NCBI RefSeq assembly: GCF_036634175.1
Contig: NZ_JAZIFX010000001.1
Coordinates: 4,712,001-4,776,000, forward strand
Direction: 5' to 3'
DNA length: 64,000 bases
From: Streptomyces sp. P9-A2
GTDB taxonomy: Bacteria; Actinomycetota; Actinomycetes; Streptomycetales; Streptomycetaceae
Below the pieces are notes generated by a model that saw only the letters and a program-made list of their open reading frames with translations, did not search any database and was not told where the DNA came from. The translations under genes were made by a program, and so were the position numbers. Shown here piece by piece: positions 34,090 through 46,443 of the stretch (position 1 is its first letter; every line of letters starts with the position of its first letter).

Positions 34090-34723
34090 GGAACCCAAGG
34101 AGACCAAGCCCGGTTTCCTGAACCCCGTGGCCGGCTTCGGCGTGACCTTCAAGGCCATGTTCAAGAAGCGGCTGACCGAGCAGTACCCGGAGCAGCAGAA
34201 GACCACGGCCCCGCGCTTCCACGGCAGGCACCAGCTCAACCGCCATCCGGACGGTCTGGAGAAGTGCGTCGGCTGCGAGCTGTGCGCCTGGGCCTGTCCC
34301 GCCGACGCGATCTACGTCGAGGGCGCGGACAACACCGAGGAGGAGCGCTACTCGCCCGGCGAGCGGTACGGCCGCGTCTACCAGATCAACTACGCCCGCT
34401 GCATCCTGTGCGGCCTGTGCATCGAGGCGTGCCCCACGCGCGCGCTGACGATGACCAACGAGTTCGAACTGGCCGACTCCAGCCGCGCCAACCTCATCTA
34501 CACCAAGGAGCAGCTGCTCGCCGGTCTGGAGGAGGGCATGGTGGACAGCCCGCACGCCATGTACCCGGGCACCGACGAACAGGACTACTACCGGGGCCTG
34601 GTGACCGAGGCCGCCCCCGGTACGGAACGGCAGGCCGGCCACTCCGAGGGCGAGGTCGTCCAGGAGGCGGACTCGGCCTCCGGCGAGGACGAACCGGCGT
34701 CGGAGGAGGTGATCCGGAAATGA
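34082..34723 (+). CDS. nuoI: NADH-quinone oxidoreductase subunit I
   Basis: This is 213 residues from ATG 34082, inside the end of nuoH. It is a ferredoxin-like subunit with two 4Fe-4S clusters (N6a, N6b) bound by [16 protein letters not shown] and [16 protein letters not shown]. It links NuoG to NuoB. The N-terminal amphipathic segment ([19 protein letters not shown]) anchors it to the membrane arm. The C-terminus is acidic and probably disordered. It ends with an ATGA overlap with nuoJ. Confidence 0.97.
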   Translation: MAEEPKETKPGFLNPVAGFGVTFKAMFKKRLTEQYPEQQKTTAPRFHGRHQLNRHPDGLEKCVGCELCAWACPADAIYVEGADNTEEERYSPGERYGRVYQINYARCILCGLCIEACPTRALTMTNEFELADSSRANLIYTKEQLLAGLEEGMVDSPHAMYPGTDEQDYYRGLVTEAAPGTERQAGHSEGEVVQEADSASGEDEPASEEVIRK

Positions 34724-35577
34724 CCGAGTACCTCGCCGCCTACTCCACCTCCACCGGGGAGGCCGTCCAGTTCTGGGTCCTCGGCACGGTCGCCGTCATC
34801 GGCGCCCTGTGCACGATCCTGATGCGGCGGGCCGTGCACAGCGCGCTCTGCCTGGCTGGAACCATGATCGTCCTGGCGGTGTTCTACCTCGCCAACGGCG
34901 CCTACTTCCTGGGCGTCGTCCAGATCATCGTCTACACCGGCGCGATCATGATGCTGTTCCTGTTCGTGGTGATGCTGGTCGGTGTCACCGCGGCGGACTC
35001 CCTGAAGGAGACGATCAAGGGACAGCGCTGGCTCGCCGCGCTGTGCGGGCTGGGCTTCGGCATCCTGCTCGTCGGCGGCATCGGCAACGCCGCGCTCACC
35101 GAGTTCAACGGTCTCGGCCAGGCGAACGCGAACGGCAACGTGGAGGGCCTCGCCGCTCTCCTCTTCACCAAGTACGTCTTCGCCTTCGAGATCACCGGCG
35201 CCCTGCTCATCACGGCCGTCGTCGGCGCCATGGTGCTCACCCACCGCGAGCGCACCGAACGCGCCCTGACCCAGCGGGAGCTGGCCGAACAACGCGTCCG
35301 CGAGGGCAAGCACCTTCCGCCGCTGCCGGCCCCGGGCGTGTACGCCCGGCACAACGCGGTGGACATCCCGGGCCTGCTGCCCGACGGTACGACGTCCGAC
35401 CTCACCGTCAGCAGCACGCTGCGCGAGCGCGGTCAGATCCGGGACGTGTCCCAGGAGGCGCTCAGTGACCTGCGGGCGCTGGAGCGGCGCTCCGAGGAGC
35501 GGCTCGAGCGCACGGAGATCGAGCCGCCGGCGCCGCACCGGACACCGTCGCAGCGGGCCGAGGAGGCATCCAAGTGA
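34720..35577 (+). CDS. nuoJ: NADH-quinone oxidoreductase subunit J
   Basis: This is 285 residues with five transmembrane helices in the first 175. TM3 carries the conserved [20 protein letters not shown] with the pi-bulge-forming Tyr-Thr-Gly. The last 105 residues are a hydrophilic tail (RAVREGK-like; [33 protein letters not shown]) not found in E. coli NuoJ but usual in Streptomyces. The stop overlaps nuoK by GTGA. Confidence 0.95.
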
Positions 35578-35873
35578 ACCCGGTCAACTATCTGTATCTC
35601 GCGGCCCTGTTGTTCACGATCGGTGCCACCGGTGTCCTCATCCGGCGCAACGCGATCGTCGTCTTCATGTGCATCGAACTGATGCTCAACGCCTGCAACC
35701 TCGCGTTCGTCGCCTTCTCCCGTATGCACGGCAACCTCGACGGCCAGATCATCGCCTTCTTCACGATGGTCGTCGCCGCGGCGGAGGTCGTGGTCGGGCT
35801 GGCGATCATCGTGTCCCTGTTCCGTTCCCGCCACTCGGCCTCGGTCGACGACGCCAGCCTGATGAAGCTGTGA
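35574..35873 (+). CDS. nuoK: NADH-quinone oxidoreductase subunit K
   Basis: This is 99 residues with three transmembrane helices and MrpC-like. The conserved intramembrane glutamates are visible in [13 protein letters not shown] and [15 protein letters not shown]. They carry protons between NuoJ and the antiporter-like subunits. GTG start overlapping nuoJ; 15 bases separate it from nuoL. Confidence 0.96.
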
Positions 35874-35888
35874 GGGGTCGCTAGAACC

Positions 35889-37865
35889 GTGAGTAATGCA
35901 GAGAATCTGATTGCGCTGCTGGTGGCGGCGCCCCTGCTCGGAGCGGTGGTCCTGCTGTGCGGCGGCCGCCGGCTGGACGCCGTCGGTCACTGGATCGGCA
36001 CGGCGCTCGCCGCCGCGTCCTTCCTGATCGGTGCCGTCCTCTTCACCGGCATGCTGGGCGAGGCCGCCGACGACCGCACCCTGACGCAGCACCTGTTCAG
36101 CTGGATCCCGGTGGAGGGCTTCCAGGCCGACGTCGCCTTCCGGCTCGACCAGTTGTCGATGACGTTCGTCCTGCTGATCACCGGCGTCGGCTCGCTCATC
36201 CACCTGTACTCGATCGGGTACATGGAGCACGACGAGCGGCGCCGCCGCTTCTTCGGCTACCTGAACCTGTTCCTCGCGGCGATGCTGATCCTCGTCCTCG
36301 CCGACAACTACCTGCTGCTGTACCTCGGCTGGGAGGGCGTCGGTCTCGCCTCCTACCTGCTGATCGGTTTCTGGCAGCACAAGCCCAGCGCCGCCACCGC
36401 GGCGAAGAAGGCCTTCCTGGTCAACCGCGTCGGCGACATGGGCCTGTCGATCGCGATCATGCTGATGTTCCTGTGGTTCGGCACCTTCGCCTTCGGGCCG
36501 GTGCTCGGCAGCCACGACGAAGCCGGACTGGCGGGCGCCGCGAGCGAGGGCAAGCTCACCGTGATCGCCCTCATGCTGCTGCTCGCCGCCTGCGGCAAGT
36601 CCGCCCAGGTGCCGCTGCAGTCCTGGCTCGGGGACGCGATGGAGGGCCCGACCCCGGTCTCGGCCCTGATCCACGCCGCGACCATGGTGACGGCGGGCGT
36701 CTACCTGATCGTCCGCTCCGGTGCCATCTTCAACGGCGCCCCGGACGCGCAACTGGTCGTCACCATCGTCGGCGCGGTCACGCTGCTGTTCGGTGCGATC
36801 GTCGGTTGCGCGAAGGACGACATCAAGAAGGCGCTGGCCGGCTCGACGATGTCGCAGATCGGCTACATGGTGCTCGCGGCGGGCCTCGGCCCCATCGGCT
36901 ACGTCTTCGCGATCATGCACCTGGTGACGCACGGCTTCTTCAAGGCCGGGCTGTTCCTCGGCGCCGGTTCGGTCATGCACGGCATGAACGACGAGGTCGA
37001 CATGCGCCGCTACGGCGGACTGCGTACGTACATGCCGGTCACCTTCGTCACCTTCGGGCTCGGCTACCTCGCCATCATCGGCTTCCCGGGCCTGTCCGGC
37101 TTCTTCTCCAAGGACATGATCATCGAGTCGGCGTTCGCGAAGGGCGGCACCGAGGGCTGGATCCTCGGCTCCGTGACCCTGCTGGGCGCCGCGATCACCG
37201 CGTACTACATGACGCGCGTGATGCTGATGACGTTCTTCGGCGAGGAGCGCTGGCGCAAGGCCCCGGAGCCGTCCCCGTCCTCGGCGCCCGGTGTGGAGCC
37301 GACCGCGGGCACGGGCGAGGCGTACGCTCCGCCGCACCCGCACGAGTCGCCGAGGAGCATGACGATCCCGATGATCGTGCTCGCCTTCGGCTCCGTGTTC
37401 GCCGGTGGGTTCTTCAGCATCGGCGACCGGTTCGTGCACTGGCTGGAGCCCGTCACCGGGCACGACCACGGCAACGCGCCGATCAGCGCCCTGACGGTCA
37501 CGCTGTCCACGGTGGCCGTCATGGTCATCGGCGTGGCGATCGCCTGGGGCCAGTACGGGCGCCGCCCGGTCCCGGCCGTCGCCCCGCGCGGGTCGCTGCT
37601 CACCCGGGCCGCCCGCCGCGACCTGCTCCAGGACGACTTCAACCACGTGGTCCTGGTGCGTGGCGGCGAGCACCTCACGCGCTCGCTGGTGTACGTCGAC
37701 CACACCCTGGTCGACGGGGTCGTCAACGGAACGGCGGCCTCGTTCGGCGGTCTGTCCGGACGGATGCGCAAGCTGCAGAACGGCTTCGCGCGCTCCTACG
37801 CGGTCTCGATGTTCGGCGGCGCGGCCGTCCTGGTCGCCGCGACCCTGCTGATGAGGGCGGTCTGA
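35889..37865 (+). CDS. nuoL: NADH-quinone oxidoreductase subunit L
   Basis: This is 658 residues from GTG. It is the distal antiporter-like proton pump, with about sixteen helices. Conserved elements: [39 protein letters not shown], the key Lys/Glu region [20 protein letters not shown], and the discontinuous helix 12 ([19 protein letters not shown]). The long lateral helix follows a Pro-rich loop ([18 protein letters not shown]) and the family ending ending in MRAV. nuoM starts 4 bases later. Confidence 0.96.
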   Translation: MSNAENLIALLVAAPLLGAVVLLCGGRRLDAVGHWIGTALAAASFLIGAVLFTGMLGEAADDRTLTQHLFSWIPVEGFQADVAFRLDQLSMTFVLLITGVGSLIHLYSIGYMEHDERRRRFFGYLNLFLAAMLILVLADNYLLLYLGWEGVGLASYLLIGFWQHKPSAATAAKKAFLVNRVGDMGLSIAIMLMFLWFGTFAFGPVLGSHDEAGLAGAASEGKLTVIALMLLLAACGKSAQVPLQSWLGDAMEGPTPVSALIHAATMVTAGVYLIVRSGAIFNGAPDAQLVVTIVGAVTLLFGAIVGCAKDDIKKALAGSTMSQIGYMVLAAGLGPIGYVFAIMHLVTHGFFKAGLFLGAGSVMHGMNDEVDMRRYGGLRTYMPVTFVTFGLGYLAIIGFPGLSGFFSKDMIIESAFAKGGTEGWILGSVTLLGAAITAYYMTRVMLMTFFGEERWRKAPEPSPSSAPGVEPTAGTGEAYAPPHPHESPRSMTIPMIVLAFGSVFAGGFFSIGDRFVHWLEPVTGHDHGNAPISALTVTLSTVAVMVIGVAIAWGQYGRRPVPAVAPRGSLLTRAARRDLLQDDFNHVVLVRGGEHLTRSLVYVDHTLVDGVVNGTAASFGGLSGRMRKLQNGFARSYAVSMFGGAAVLVAATLLMRAV

Positions 37866-37869
37866 TCCG

Positions 37870-39441
37870 ATGTCCTTTCCTCTGCTGACAGCGACGGCGG
37901 TGCTCCCGGCCCTCGGGGCGATCGCCACGGCCGCCGTACCGGCCACGAAACGCACCGCCGCCAAGTGGCTGGCCCTGCTGGTCTCGATCGCCACCCTGGC
38001 GCTGGCGGTCGTCGTCGCGGTGCGCTTCGACCCGGGAGGCGACCGCTACCAGCTCACCGAATCGCACGCCTGGATCGCGGACTTCGGAGTCCGCTACGAG
38101 CTGGGGGTGGACGGTATCGGGGTCGCGCTGATCGCGCTGACCGCCCTGCTGATCCCGTTCATCATCCTGGCGGGCTGGCACGACGCCGATCCCCTGGAGA
38201 CCGGAAGTAAAAGGTGGCGGCCCACGCAGGGCTTCTTCGCCCTGATCCTGGTCGTCGAGGCGATGGTGATCCTCTCCTTCGAGGCCACCGACGTCTTCCT
38301 CTTCTACATCTTCTTCGAAGCCATGCTGATCCCGCTGTACTTCCTGATCGGCGGCTTCGGGGACCGGGCCCACCAGGACGGCGAGCAGGCGGCGGCGACA
38401 CAGCGGTCGTACGCGGCGGTCAAGTTCCTGCTCTACAACCTGGCCGGCGGTCTGGTCATGCTGGCCGCGGTGATCGGGCTCTACGTGGTCGCCGGGAACT
38501 TCTCGCTCACCGAGATCGCCGAGGCGCGGGCCAACGGCTCGCTCGAGATGTCGACGAGCACCGAACGCTGGCTGTTCCTCGGCTTCTTCCTCGCCTTCGC
38601 GGTGAAGGCGCCGATGTGGCCGCTGCACACCTGGCTGCCCAACGCCATGCAGGAGTCCACCGCCCCGGTCGCCGTGCTCATCACGGCCGTCGTGGACAAG
38701 GTGGGCACCTTCGCGATGCTGCGCTTCTGCCTCCAGCTGTTCCCGGAGGCGAGCAAGTGGGCGACGCCCGTGATCATGGTGCTGGCGGTCATCAGCATCA
38801 TCTACGGGGCCCTGCTCGCGGTCGGCCAGCGCGACATCAAGCGGCTGATCGCGTACGCGTCGATCTCGCACTTCGGCTTCATCATCATGGGCATCTTCGC
38901 GATGACCAGCCAGGGCCAGTCCGGGGCGACGCTCTACATGGTCAACCACGGGATCTCGACCGCCGTCCTGCTGCTGGTGGCCGGATTCCTCATCTCGCGG
39001 CGCGGTTCGAGGCTCATCGCCGACTACGGCGGGGTGCAGAAGGTCGCGCCGGTACTCGCCGGCACGTTCCTCATCGGCGGCCTGGCGACGCTGTCGCTGC
39101 CCGGACTCGCTCCGTTCGTCAGCGAGTTCCTGGTCCTGGTCGGCACGTTCACCCGCTATCCGGTGATCGGCGTCATCGCCACCTTCGGCATCGTGCTCGC
39201 CGCTCTCTACACCCTCGTCCTCTACCAGCGGACGATGACGGGCCCTCTGCGGCCCGAGCTCGCCAAGATGCCCGACCTGCGGGTGCGTGAGATCGCCGTG
39301 GCCGCGCCGCTGATCGTGCTGCTGGTCTTCCTGGGCGTCTACCCGAAGCCCGTCACGGACATCGTGAACCCGGCGGTGAAGCAGACCATGTCAGACGTCC
39401 AGCAGACGGACCCCCAGCCCGAGGTGGAGGCGGCCAAGTGA
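37870..39441 (+). CDS. nuoM: NADH-quinone oxidoreductase subunit M
   Basis: This is 523 residues, fourteen helices, second antiporter-like pump. FYIFFEAMLIPLYFLIGGFG contains the conserved transmembrane Glu; FAVKAPMWPLHTWLPNAMQE the conserved Lys and loop; AYASISHFGFIIMGIF the second half-channel. The start ATG lies 4 bases after nuoL, and the stop overlaps nuoN (GTGA). Confidence 0.96.
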   Translation: MSFPLLTATAVLPALGAIATAAVPATKRTAAKWLALLVSIATLALAVVVAVRFDPGGDRYQLTESHAWIADFGVRYELGVDGIGVALIALTALLIPFIILAGWHDADPLETGSKRWRPTQGFFALILVVEAMVILSFEATDVFLFYIFFEAMLIPLYFLIGGFGDRAHQDGEQAAATQRSYAAVKFLLYNLAGGLVMLAAVIGLYVVAGNFSLTEIAEARANGSLEMSTSTERWLFLGFFLAFAVKAPMWPLHTWLPNAMQESTAPVAVLITAVVDKVGTFAMLRFCLQLFPEASKWATPVIMVLAVISIIYGALLAVGQRDIKRLIAYASISHFGFIIMGIFAMTSQGQSGATLYMVNHGISTAVLLLVAGFLISRRGSRLIADYGGVQKVAPVLAGTFLIGGLATLSLPGLAPFVSEFLVLVGTFTRYPVIGVIATFGIVLAALYTLVLYQRTMTGPLRPELAKMPDLRVREIAVAAPLIVLLVFLGVYPKPVTDIVNPAVKQTMSDVQQTDPQPEVEAAK

Positions 39442-41087
39442 GCGCATCAGCCGTCCACAGCCTGTGGACAAGCGCGGTCGACCCGATCGCGAAGATCGAC
39501 GCGCCGAAGATCGAGTACGCGCAGCTCGCGCCCACCCTGATCGTCGTCGGTGCGGCGGTCCTGGGGATCCTGATCGAGGGCTTCGTCCCCCGCAGATCCC
39601 GTTACCACGCACAGCTGTTCGTCGCCTCGGTCGCGCTCGTCGCCGCGTTCGCCGCGGTCGTGGCGCTCGCGGCCGACGGATACGGCACGACCAAGGCGGG
39701 CATCGCGGCCATGGGCGCGATCGCCGTCGACGGCCCCGCCCTGTTCCTGCAGGGCACGATCCTGCTGACGGCCCTGGTCGGCCTGTTCACCTTCGCCGAG
39801 CGCAGACTCGACCCGGAGGCGGAAGGCAACCGGGTCGACTCCTTCGCCGCGCAGGCCTCGTCCGTGCCCGGCAGCGACGGAGAGAGGAAGGCCGTCAAGG
39901 CGGGGTTCACCACCACCGAGGTGTTCCCGCTGCTGCTCTTCGCGGTCGCGGGCATGCTCGTCTTCCCCGCGGCCAACGACCTGCTGACGCTCTTCGTGGC
40001 GCTGGAGGTCCTCTCCCTCCCGCTGTACCTGCTCTGCGCGCTGGCCCGCCGCAAGCGGCTCATCTCGCAGGAGGCCGCGGTCAAGTACTTCCTGCTCGGC
40101 TCGTTCGCCTCCGCGTTCCTCCTCTTCGGGATCGCGCTGTTGTACGGCTACGCGGGCTCGATGTCGTACGCGACGATCGCGCAGGTCGTCGACGGCACGA
40201 TCGCGGAGGTCGACCCGGCGCTCGCCAACACCATGGGCAACGACGTGCTGCTCCTGGTGGGCGCGGGTCTGCTGATCATGGGCCTGCTGTTCAAGGTCGG
40301 CGCCGTCCCCTTCCACATGTGGACGCCGGACGTGTACCAGGGCGCGCCGACGCCGGTGACGGGCCTGATGGCGGCGGCGACCAAGGTGGCCGCGTTCGGT
40401 GCCCTGCTGCGGGTGCTGTACGTCCTGCTGCCCGGCCTGCGCTGGGACTGGCGGCCGGTCATGTGGGCCGTCGCGATCGTCACCATGCTGGGCGGCGCGA
40501 TCATCGCGATCACCCAGACCGACATCAAGCGGCTGCTGGCGTACTCGGCGATCTCGCACGCGGGCTTCATCCTCGCGGGCGTCATCGCGACCACACCGGA
40601 GGGCATCTCGTCCGTCCTCTTCTACCTGGCGGCGTACTCGTTCGTGACGATCGGCGCGTTCGCGGTGGTGACGCTGGTGCGGGACGCCGGCGGTGAGGCG
40701 ACGCACCTGTCCAAGTGGGCGGGGCTCGGCCGCCGTTCGCCTCTGGTGGCGGCCGTGTTCGCGGTGTTCCTGCTCGCCTTCGCGGGCATTCCGCTGACAT
40801 CCGGATTCACCGGGAAGTTCGCCGTGTTCAAGGCGGCGGCGGAGGGCGGCGCGGTACCGCTGGTCGTGGTCGGTGTGATCGCGTCGGCGATCGCGGCGTT
40901 CTTCTACATCCGGGTGATCGTCCTGATGTTCTTCAGCGAGCCGCGGCCCGAGGGCCCGACCGTCGCGGTGCCGTCACCGCTGACGATGATGGCGATCGGG
41001 ATGGGCGTGGTGGTCACGGTGGTGCTGGGCGTGGCACCGCAGTACTTCCTGGAGCTGGCGGGCAACGCGGGAGTGTTCGTGCGCTGA
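39438..41087 (+). CDS. nuoN: NADH-quinone oxidoreductase subunit N
   Basis: This is 549 residues from GTG 39438. It is the third antiporter-like pump, next to Nuo[21 protein letters not shown] has the conserved Glu; [20 protein letters not shown] the conserved Lys; [17 protein letters not shown] the half-channel Lys/His region. A hydrophilic insert ([16 protein letters not shown]) splits helices 3 and 4. It is the last gene of the operon, directly followed by a 31-bp terminator stem. Confidence 0.96.
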   Translation: MSASAVHSLWTSAVDPIAKIDAPKIEYAQLAPTLIVVGAAVLGILIEGFVPRRSRYHAQLFVASVALVAAFAAVVALAADGYGTTKAGIAAMGAIAVDGPALFLQGTILLTALVGLFTFAERRLDPEAEGNRVDSFAAQASSVPGSDGERKAVKAGFTTTEVFPLLLFAVAGMLVFPAANDLLTLFVALEVLSLPLYLLCALARRKRLISQEAAVKYFLLGSFASAFLLFGIALLYGYAGSMSYATIAQVVDGTIAEVDPALANTMGNDVLLLVGAGLLIMGLLFKVGAVPFHMWTPDVYQGAPTPVTGLMAAATKVAAFGALLRVLYVLLPGLRWDWRPVMWAVAIVTMLGGAIIAITQTDIKRLLAYSAISHAGFILAGVIATTPEGISSVLFYLAAYSFVTIGAFAVVTLVRDAGGEATHLSKWAGLGRRSPLVAAVFAVFLLAFAGIPLTSGFTGKFAVFKAAAEGGAVPLVVVGVIASAIAAFFYIRVIVLMFFSEPRPEGPTVAVPSPLTMMAIGMGVVVTVVLGVAPQYFLELAGNAGVFVR

Positions 41088-41092
41088 CCCGG

Positions 41093-41161
41093 CGCCCGCC
41101 GACGACAGGGCGGCCCGGCACCCGCTCGGGGGGTGCCGGGCCGCCCTGTCGTCGGCGGGCG
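41093..41161 (+). terminator. Very long perfect terminator stem of the nuo operon
   Basis: Bases 41093-41123 pair perfectly with 41131-41161 (31 bp) around the 7-base loop GCTCGGG. The hairpin begins 5 bases after the nuoN stop. Confidence 0.95.
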
Positions 41162-41439
41162 TGTTCGGTCGCGCTCGGTCGTGGTGGGGTGTGGCGGCCG
41201 GTCGTGGCGGCCGGTCACGGTTGTCCGGAGGGGGACCGGCCCGTGAACGCCGATGTGCTGATGTGATGGATACGGGGCCCTGTGGAAACGTCCGGGGTGG
41301 CGGTCTGTGGACAACGCCGGGGATGTCGGTGGAGGCGCCTATCGTGGACGCAGTGGTCGAGAGCGGCCGCAGTGGACGCGGCGGCCGCACGTGGTCGTAC
41401 GGGGGCGGGACGATGGGTGGGACGGGCGGTAGTGGTGGG

Positions 41440-43485
<2,046 letters not shown>

Positions 43486-43629
43486 CTGCCAGCTGCCGGC
43501 TGCCGGCCGTCAGCTGTCAGGCGCCGGCCGTTAGCCGTGAGGCGTCGACCGTCAGGTGTCGACCGTTGGTCGTCAGGCGTCGGTTGTCAGTCGTCAGGTG
43601 TCAGGGGGCGGCTGTCTGGCTTCTGGCGG
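43486..43629. repeat. Degenerate short repeats between recQ and the M56 gene
   Basis: The 144-base gap between convergent genes consists of diverged copies of CCGTCAGGTGTCG/GCCGTCAGC-like units (for example near 43508, 43548 and 43573). No clear terminator hairpin or gene is visible. Confidence 0.5.
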
Positions 43630-44568
43630 CTATGGCAGGGCGGTGAGGCCCGGGGCGAGGGTGATCAGGAGGGGGAGGAGAGGGACCAGGGCTGCCGCTG
43701 TCGTCGTCAGGGCGCGGTCGCGGCGGCCGAGGCGGGGCGGGGGCTTCAGGAGGCGGTCGACGCGCTCGCCGAGCAGGCGGTGGCTGGAGGCGCAGGACAG
43801 GACGCCTCGGTGCCGGTTGAGCTCGATCAGCGCCAGTGCCGTGGTCAGGTGGCCGCAGCGGCGGGAGGCGGTGTCGTCGGCGGCCAGCTCGACCAGACGG
43901 TGGGTCTGGTCGCAGAAGTGGGCGAAGAGCGGGACGCGGGAGAAGCCGGTGGCCAGGGCGGTGGCGAGGTGCAGCAGCCAGTTGTGACGGGCGCGGGCGT
44001 GGCCGTGTTCGTGGGCGAGGACGGCGTCGATCTGGTGGTCGGTGAGGCGGCGCAGGGCGCCGGTGGTGACGATCAGTTGGGGCGGGCTGCCCGGCATCCA
44101 CCAGGCGTCCGGGTACTCGTCCTCGAGTACCAGCAGGGGGCCGCGGGCCGCGGGAAGACCGGCGGGCAGGTCGGGGGCGCGCTCCCGCAGATGTGCCCGT
44201 GCCCGGGCCCGGCGCCGGCGGGCGTCGACCAGTTCACGTCCGAGCATGGCCGTGGTCCAGGCCGCGCCGCAGGCCAGCAGCACGGTGAGGGCGGCCGTCC
44301 AGGGCGGGGCGGCGGACAGGTCGTACGCCGCGGTCACCGCGGGCGGAGCCGGCGCGAAGAGCTGGGCGCGGACCGTGCCGAAGACGGCCGCGGCGGCCAG
44401 GGCCAGGGCGGTCACGCAGCACAACAGGACCGTGGCGACCAGACACTGCCAGACCCACAGGGCGACCACCGGCTCCCGCTCCGGCCACTTCGCCCGGGTC
44501 AGCGCACGGGGCACGGGCCCGGCGGCCGTCACGGCGACAACGCTCAGCAGGAGCAGGCAGAGGGTCAT
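43630..44568 (-). CDS. M56 (BlaR1-like) membrane metallopeptidase
   Basis: This is 312 residues from ATG 44568, where a membrane helix begins (TLCLLLLSVVAVTAAG). Upstream in-frame sequence is low-complexity. Helices lie at about 1-18, 35-62 and 85-105. The cytosolic zinc peptidase domain carries the signature AVLAHEHGHARARHN (HExxH), with a further Glu in VELAADDTASRRCG. A final membrane helix is LVPLLPLLITLAPGL. BlaR1-type peptidases cut a BlaI-family repressor after sensing, but no BlaI-like gene is adjacent, and there is no penicillin-binding sensor domain. Streptomyces genomes hold many such genes, usually paired with BlaI; this one appears orphaned. Confidence 0.88.
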   Translation of the reverse strand: MTLCLLLLSVVAVTAAGPVPRALTRAKWPEREPVVALWVWQCLVATVLLCCVTALALAAAAVFGTVRAQLFAPAPPAVTAAYDLSAAPPWTAALTVLLACGAAWTTAMLGRELVDARRRRARARAHLRERAPDLPAGLPAARGPLLVLEDEYPDAWWMPGSPPQLIVTTGALRRLTDHQIDAVLAHEHGHARARHNWLLHLATALATGFSRVPLFAHFCDQTHRLVELAADDTASRRCGHLTTALALIELNRHRGVLSCASSHRLLGERVDRLLKPPPRLGRRDRALTTTAAALVPLLPLLITLAPGLTALP

Positions 44569-44921
44569 GCCACGGGCTCCGGATCCTGTGAGAAGAGGAA
44601 AGCTTCGGACGTGCGTGCGACGTGCGTGAGGTGCGGGACGTGCGTGGGGTGCGGGCCCGGCATGAGGTGCGGAGGGCACGAGGCGTGCGCCGCGTGCCGC
44701 GCAGCGCGGGGTATGTGCTGGATGCGTGGTGCGGGACGTGCGGGAGCCGCACACCGCCCGACGCCACATAAGTATGGCGGCGAAGGGCGGTGCGAGGCAG
44801 GGGTGGGCGTGGACCGACGGCTTCGGCGACGTGGCCCGCGAGCCGTCACTCGGAGCCGGTTCGTCAGGTCGGCCTGTCGGGCCGGTCCGTCGGGTCGGTC
44901 TGTCGGGGTGGCTCGTGAGGG
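44569..44921. other. Gene-free gap upstream of the M56 gene
   Basis: I see no gene here. The plus strand is dominated by GTGCGTG/GTGCGGGACG-like repeats (44610-44750) and by GTCGG(G/C)(C/T)(C/G)GTC repeats at 44860-44915. A short AT-rich patch (CACATAAGTATGG at 44765-44777) may be part of a promoter. A BlaI-type regulator would be expected in this position and is missing. Confidence 0.5.
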
Positions 44922-46148
44922 TCAGCTCGCGGGGTCGGCCCGTGGGGTCACCCGTCCCGTGACCTCGCCGAGGCCGACGCGGACTCCGCCCGGGCCCGGG
45001 GCCCAGGCCGACAGGGTCACCACGTCGCCGTCCTCCAGGAAGGTCCGCTTGCCGTCGGGGAGTTCGAGGGCGTCGCGACCGTTCCAGGTCAGTTCCAACA
45101 GGGATCCGCGCTGTCCCTCGGCGGGGCCGCTCACCGTGCCGGAGCCGTAGAGGTCGCCGGTGCGCAGGGAGGCGCCGTTCACGGTCATGTGGGCGAGCTG
45201 CTGGGCGGCCGTCCAGTACATCGTGGAGAAGGGGGGTTCGGAGACGACGTGCCCGTTGACGGCCACGGAGATCCGCAGGTCGTAACCGCCGGGTTCCTCG
45301 TCCGTGTCGTCCAGGTACGGCAGCAGCGCGTGGGTGCGCTCCGGCGGCGCCACCCGGGCCTCCTCCAGGGCGTCCAGCGGGGTGATCCAGGCCGCCACCG
45401 AGGTGGCGAAGGACTTACCGAGGAACGGGCCGAGGGGAACGTACTCCCAGGCCTGGACGTCGCGTGCGGACCAGTCGTTGAGGAGGCAGAGGCCGAAGAC
45501 GTGGTCGCGGAAGCCGCCGAGCGGCACCGGCCGGGCCGGCTCGGACGGCGCCCCGACCACGAAGCCGACCTCGGCCTCGATGTCCAGCCGCACCGACGGG
45601 CCGAAGACCGGGGCGGGATCGGTGGGCGCCTTGCGCTGTCCCGAGGGGCGTACGACATCGGTGCCGGACACCAGCACCGTGCCGGCGCGGCCGTGGTAGC
45701 CGATCGGCAGGTGCTTCCAGTTCGGGGTGAGGGAGTCGGCGGCGTCCGGGCGGAAGATCCGGCCGACGTTCCGGGCATGGTTCTCGGAGGCGTAGAAGTC
45801 GACATAGTCCGCGACCTCGAAGGGGAGGTACAGGGTCACCGACGACAGCGGGTGGAACAGCGGCTCGACGGTCTCCCGGTGCGCCGGCACGGTCACCCAG
45901 GCCGTGAGGGCGCGCCGGACGTCCGACCAGGCCGTACGGCCCGCCGCCAGCAGCGGGTTGAGCGTCGGACGGGCGAGCAGGGAGGCGTACGGGGAACCCA
46001 GGGCGTGTGCGGCCGCGCCGGCGTCGAGGACGTGGTCGCCTAGCCGGACGCCCACCCTCCGCTCCGACGAGCCGGGGGGCGAGAACACGCCGTACGGCAG
46101 ATTGTGCGGACCGAAGGGATCGCCCTCGGGGACATCGAAGGGGGGCAT
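44922..46148 (-). CDS. Fumarylacetoacetase
   Basis: This is 408 residues from ATG 46148 (MPPFDVPEGDPFGPHNLPYG), preferred over GTG 46163 because GAGG lies at suitable distance. It hydrolyses fumarylacetoacetate to fumarate and acetoacetate, the last step of tyrosine and homogentisate breakdown. Conserved segments: DFYASENHARNVGRIFRPD (catalytic His and metal ligand), HLPIGYHGRAGTVLVSGTD, LDIEAEVGFVVGAP (metal-binding Glu), LLNDWSARDVQAWEYVPLGP and SGTVSGP. The length matches the eukaryotic-type enzyme. Homogentisate dioxygenase is not in the window. It is a single gene. Confidence 0.95.
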   Translation of the reverse strand: MPPFDVPEGDPFGPHNLPYGVFSPPGSSERRVGVRLGDHVLDAGAAAHALGSPYASLLARPTLNPLLAAGRTAWSDVRRALTAWVTVPAHRETVEPLFHPLSSVTLYLPFEVADYVDFYASENHARNVGRIFRPDAADSLTPNWKHLPIGYHGRAGTVLVSGTDVVRPSGQRKAPTDPAPVFGPSVRLDIEAEVGFVVGAPSEPARPVPLGGFRDHVFGLCLLNDWSARDVQAWEYVPLGPFLGKSFATSVAAWITPLDALEEARVAPPERTHALLPYLDDTDEEPGGYDLRISVAVNGHVVSEPPFSTMYWTAAQQLAHMTVNGASLRTGDLYGSGTVSGPAEGQRGSLLELTWNGRDALELPDGKRTFLEDGDVVTLSAWAPGPGGVRVGLGEVTGRVTPRADPAS

Positions 46149-46443
46149 CGGGTGCTGCCTCACTTTCGTGTGCGCAGGTGCTCTGGTGCTTCATGTGTTC
46201 GTGGTCGTGCCACACGTTACGGGTGTCGCGGTGGTCTTGGGCAGAGGCGGAAGAGCGGGTCCGGGGTGCGGGAGGCGTGTGTGTCCGGGACGGCCCGACG
46301 CGTGCGTTGCTCTCCCTCGCGTACCGGAGGTCGTCCACAGGGCGGATACGCAATCTTGACGGAGTGGTGCGAACGGGGCGACTCTGGGCGGGTGCCGGAA
46401 GGCCTCGGGGAGGGGGCGTTCCGATGGCACACCAGGGGGACGG

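Noticed and set aside
41161..41439. N-terminal extension of RecQ
   Set aside because: The added 93 residues are Gly/Arg-rich, begin inside the nuo terminator stem and contain no known domain.
44569..44769. N-terminal extension of the M56 peptidase
   Set aside because: It is a run of His/Ala/Pro/Arg from GTGCGTG-type repeats, and a membrane helix starts at the ATG 44568.
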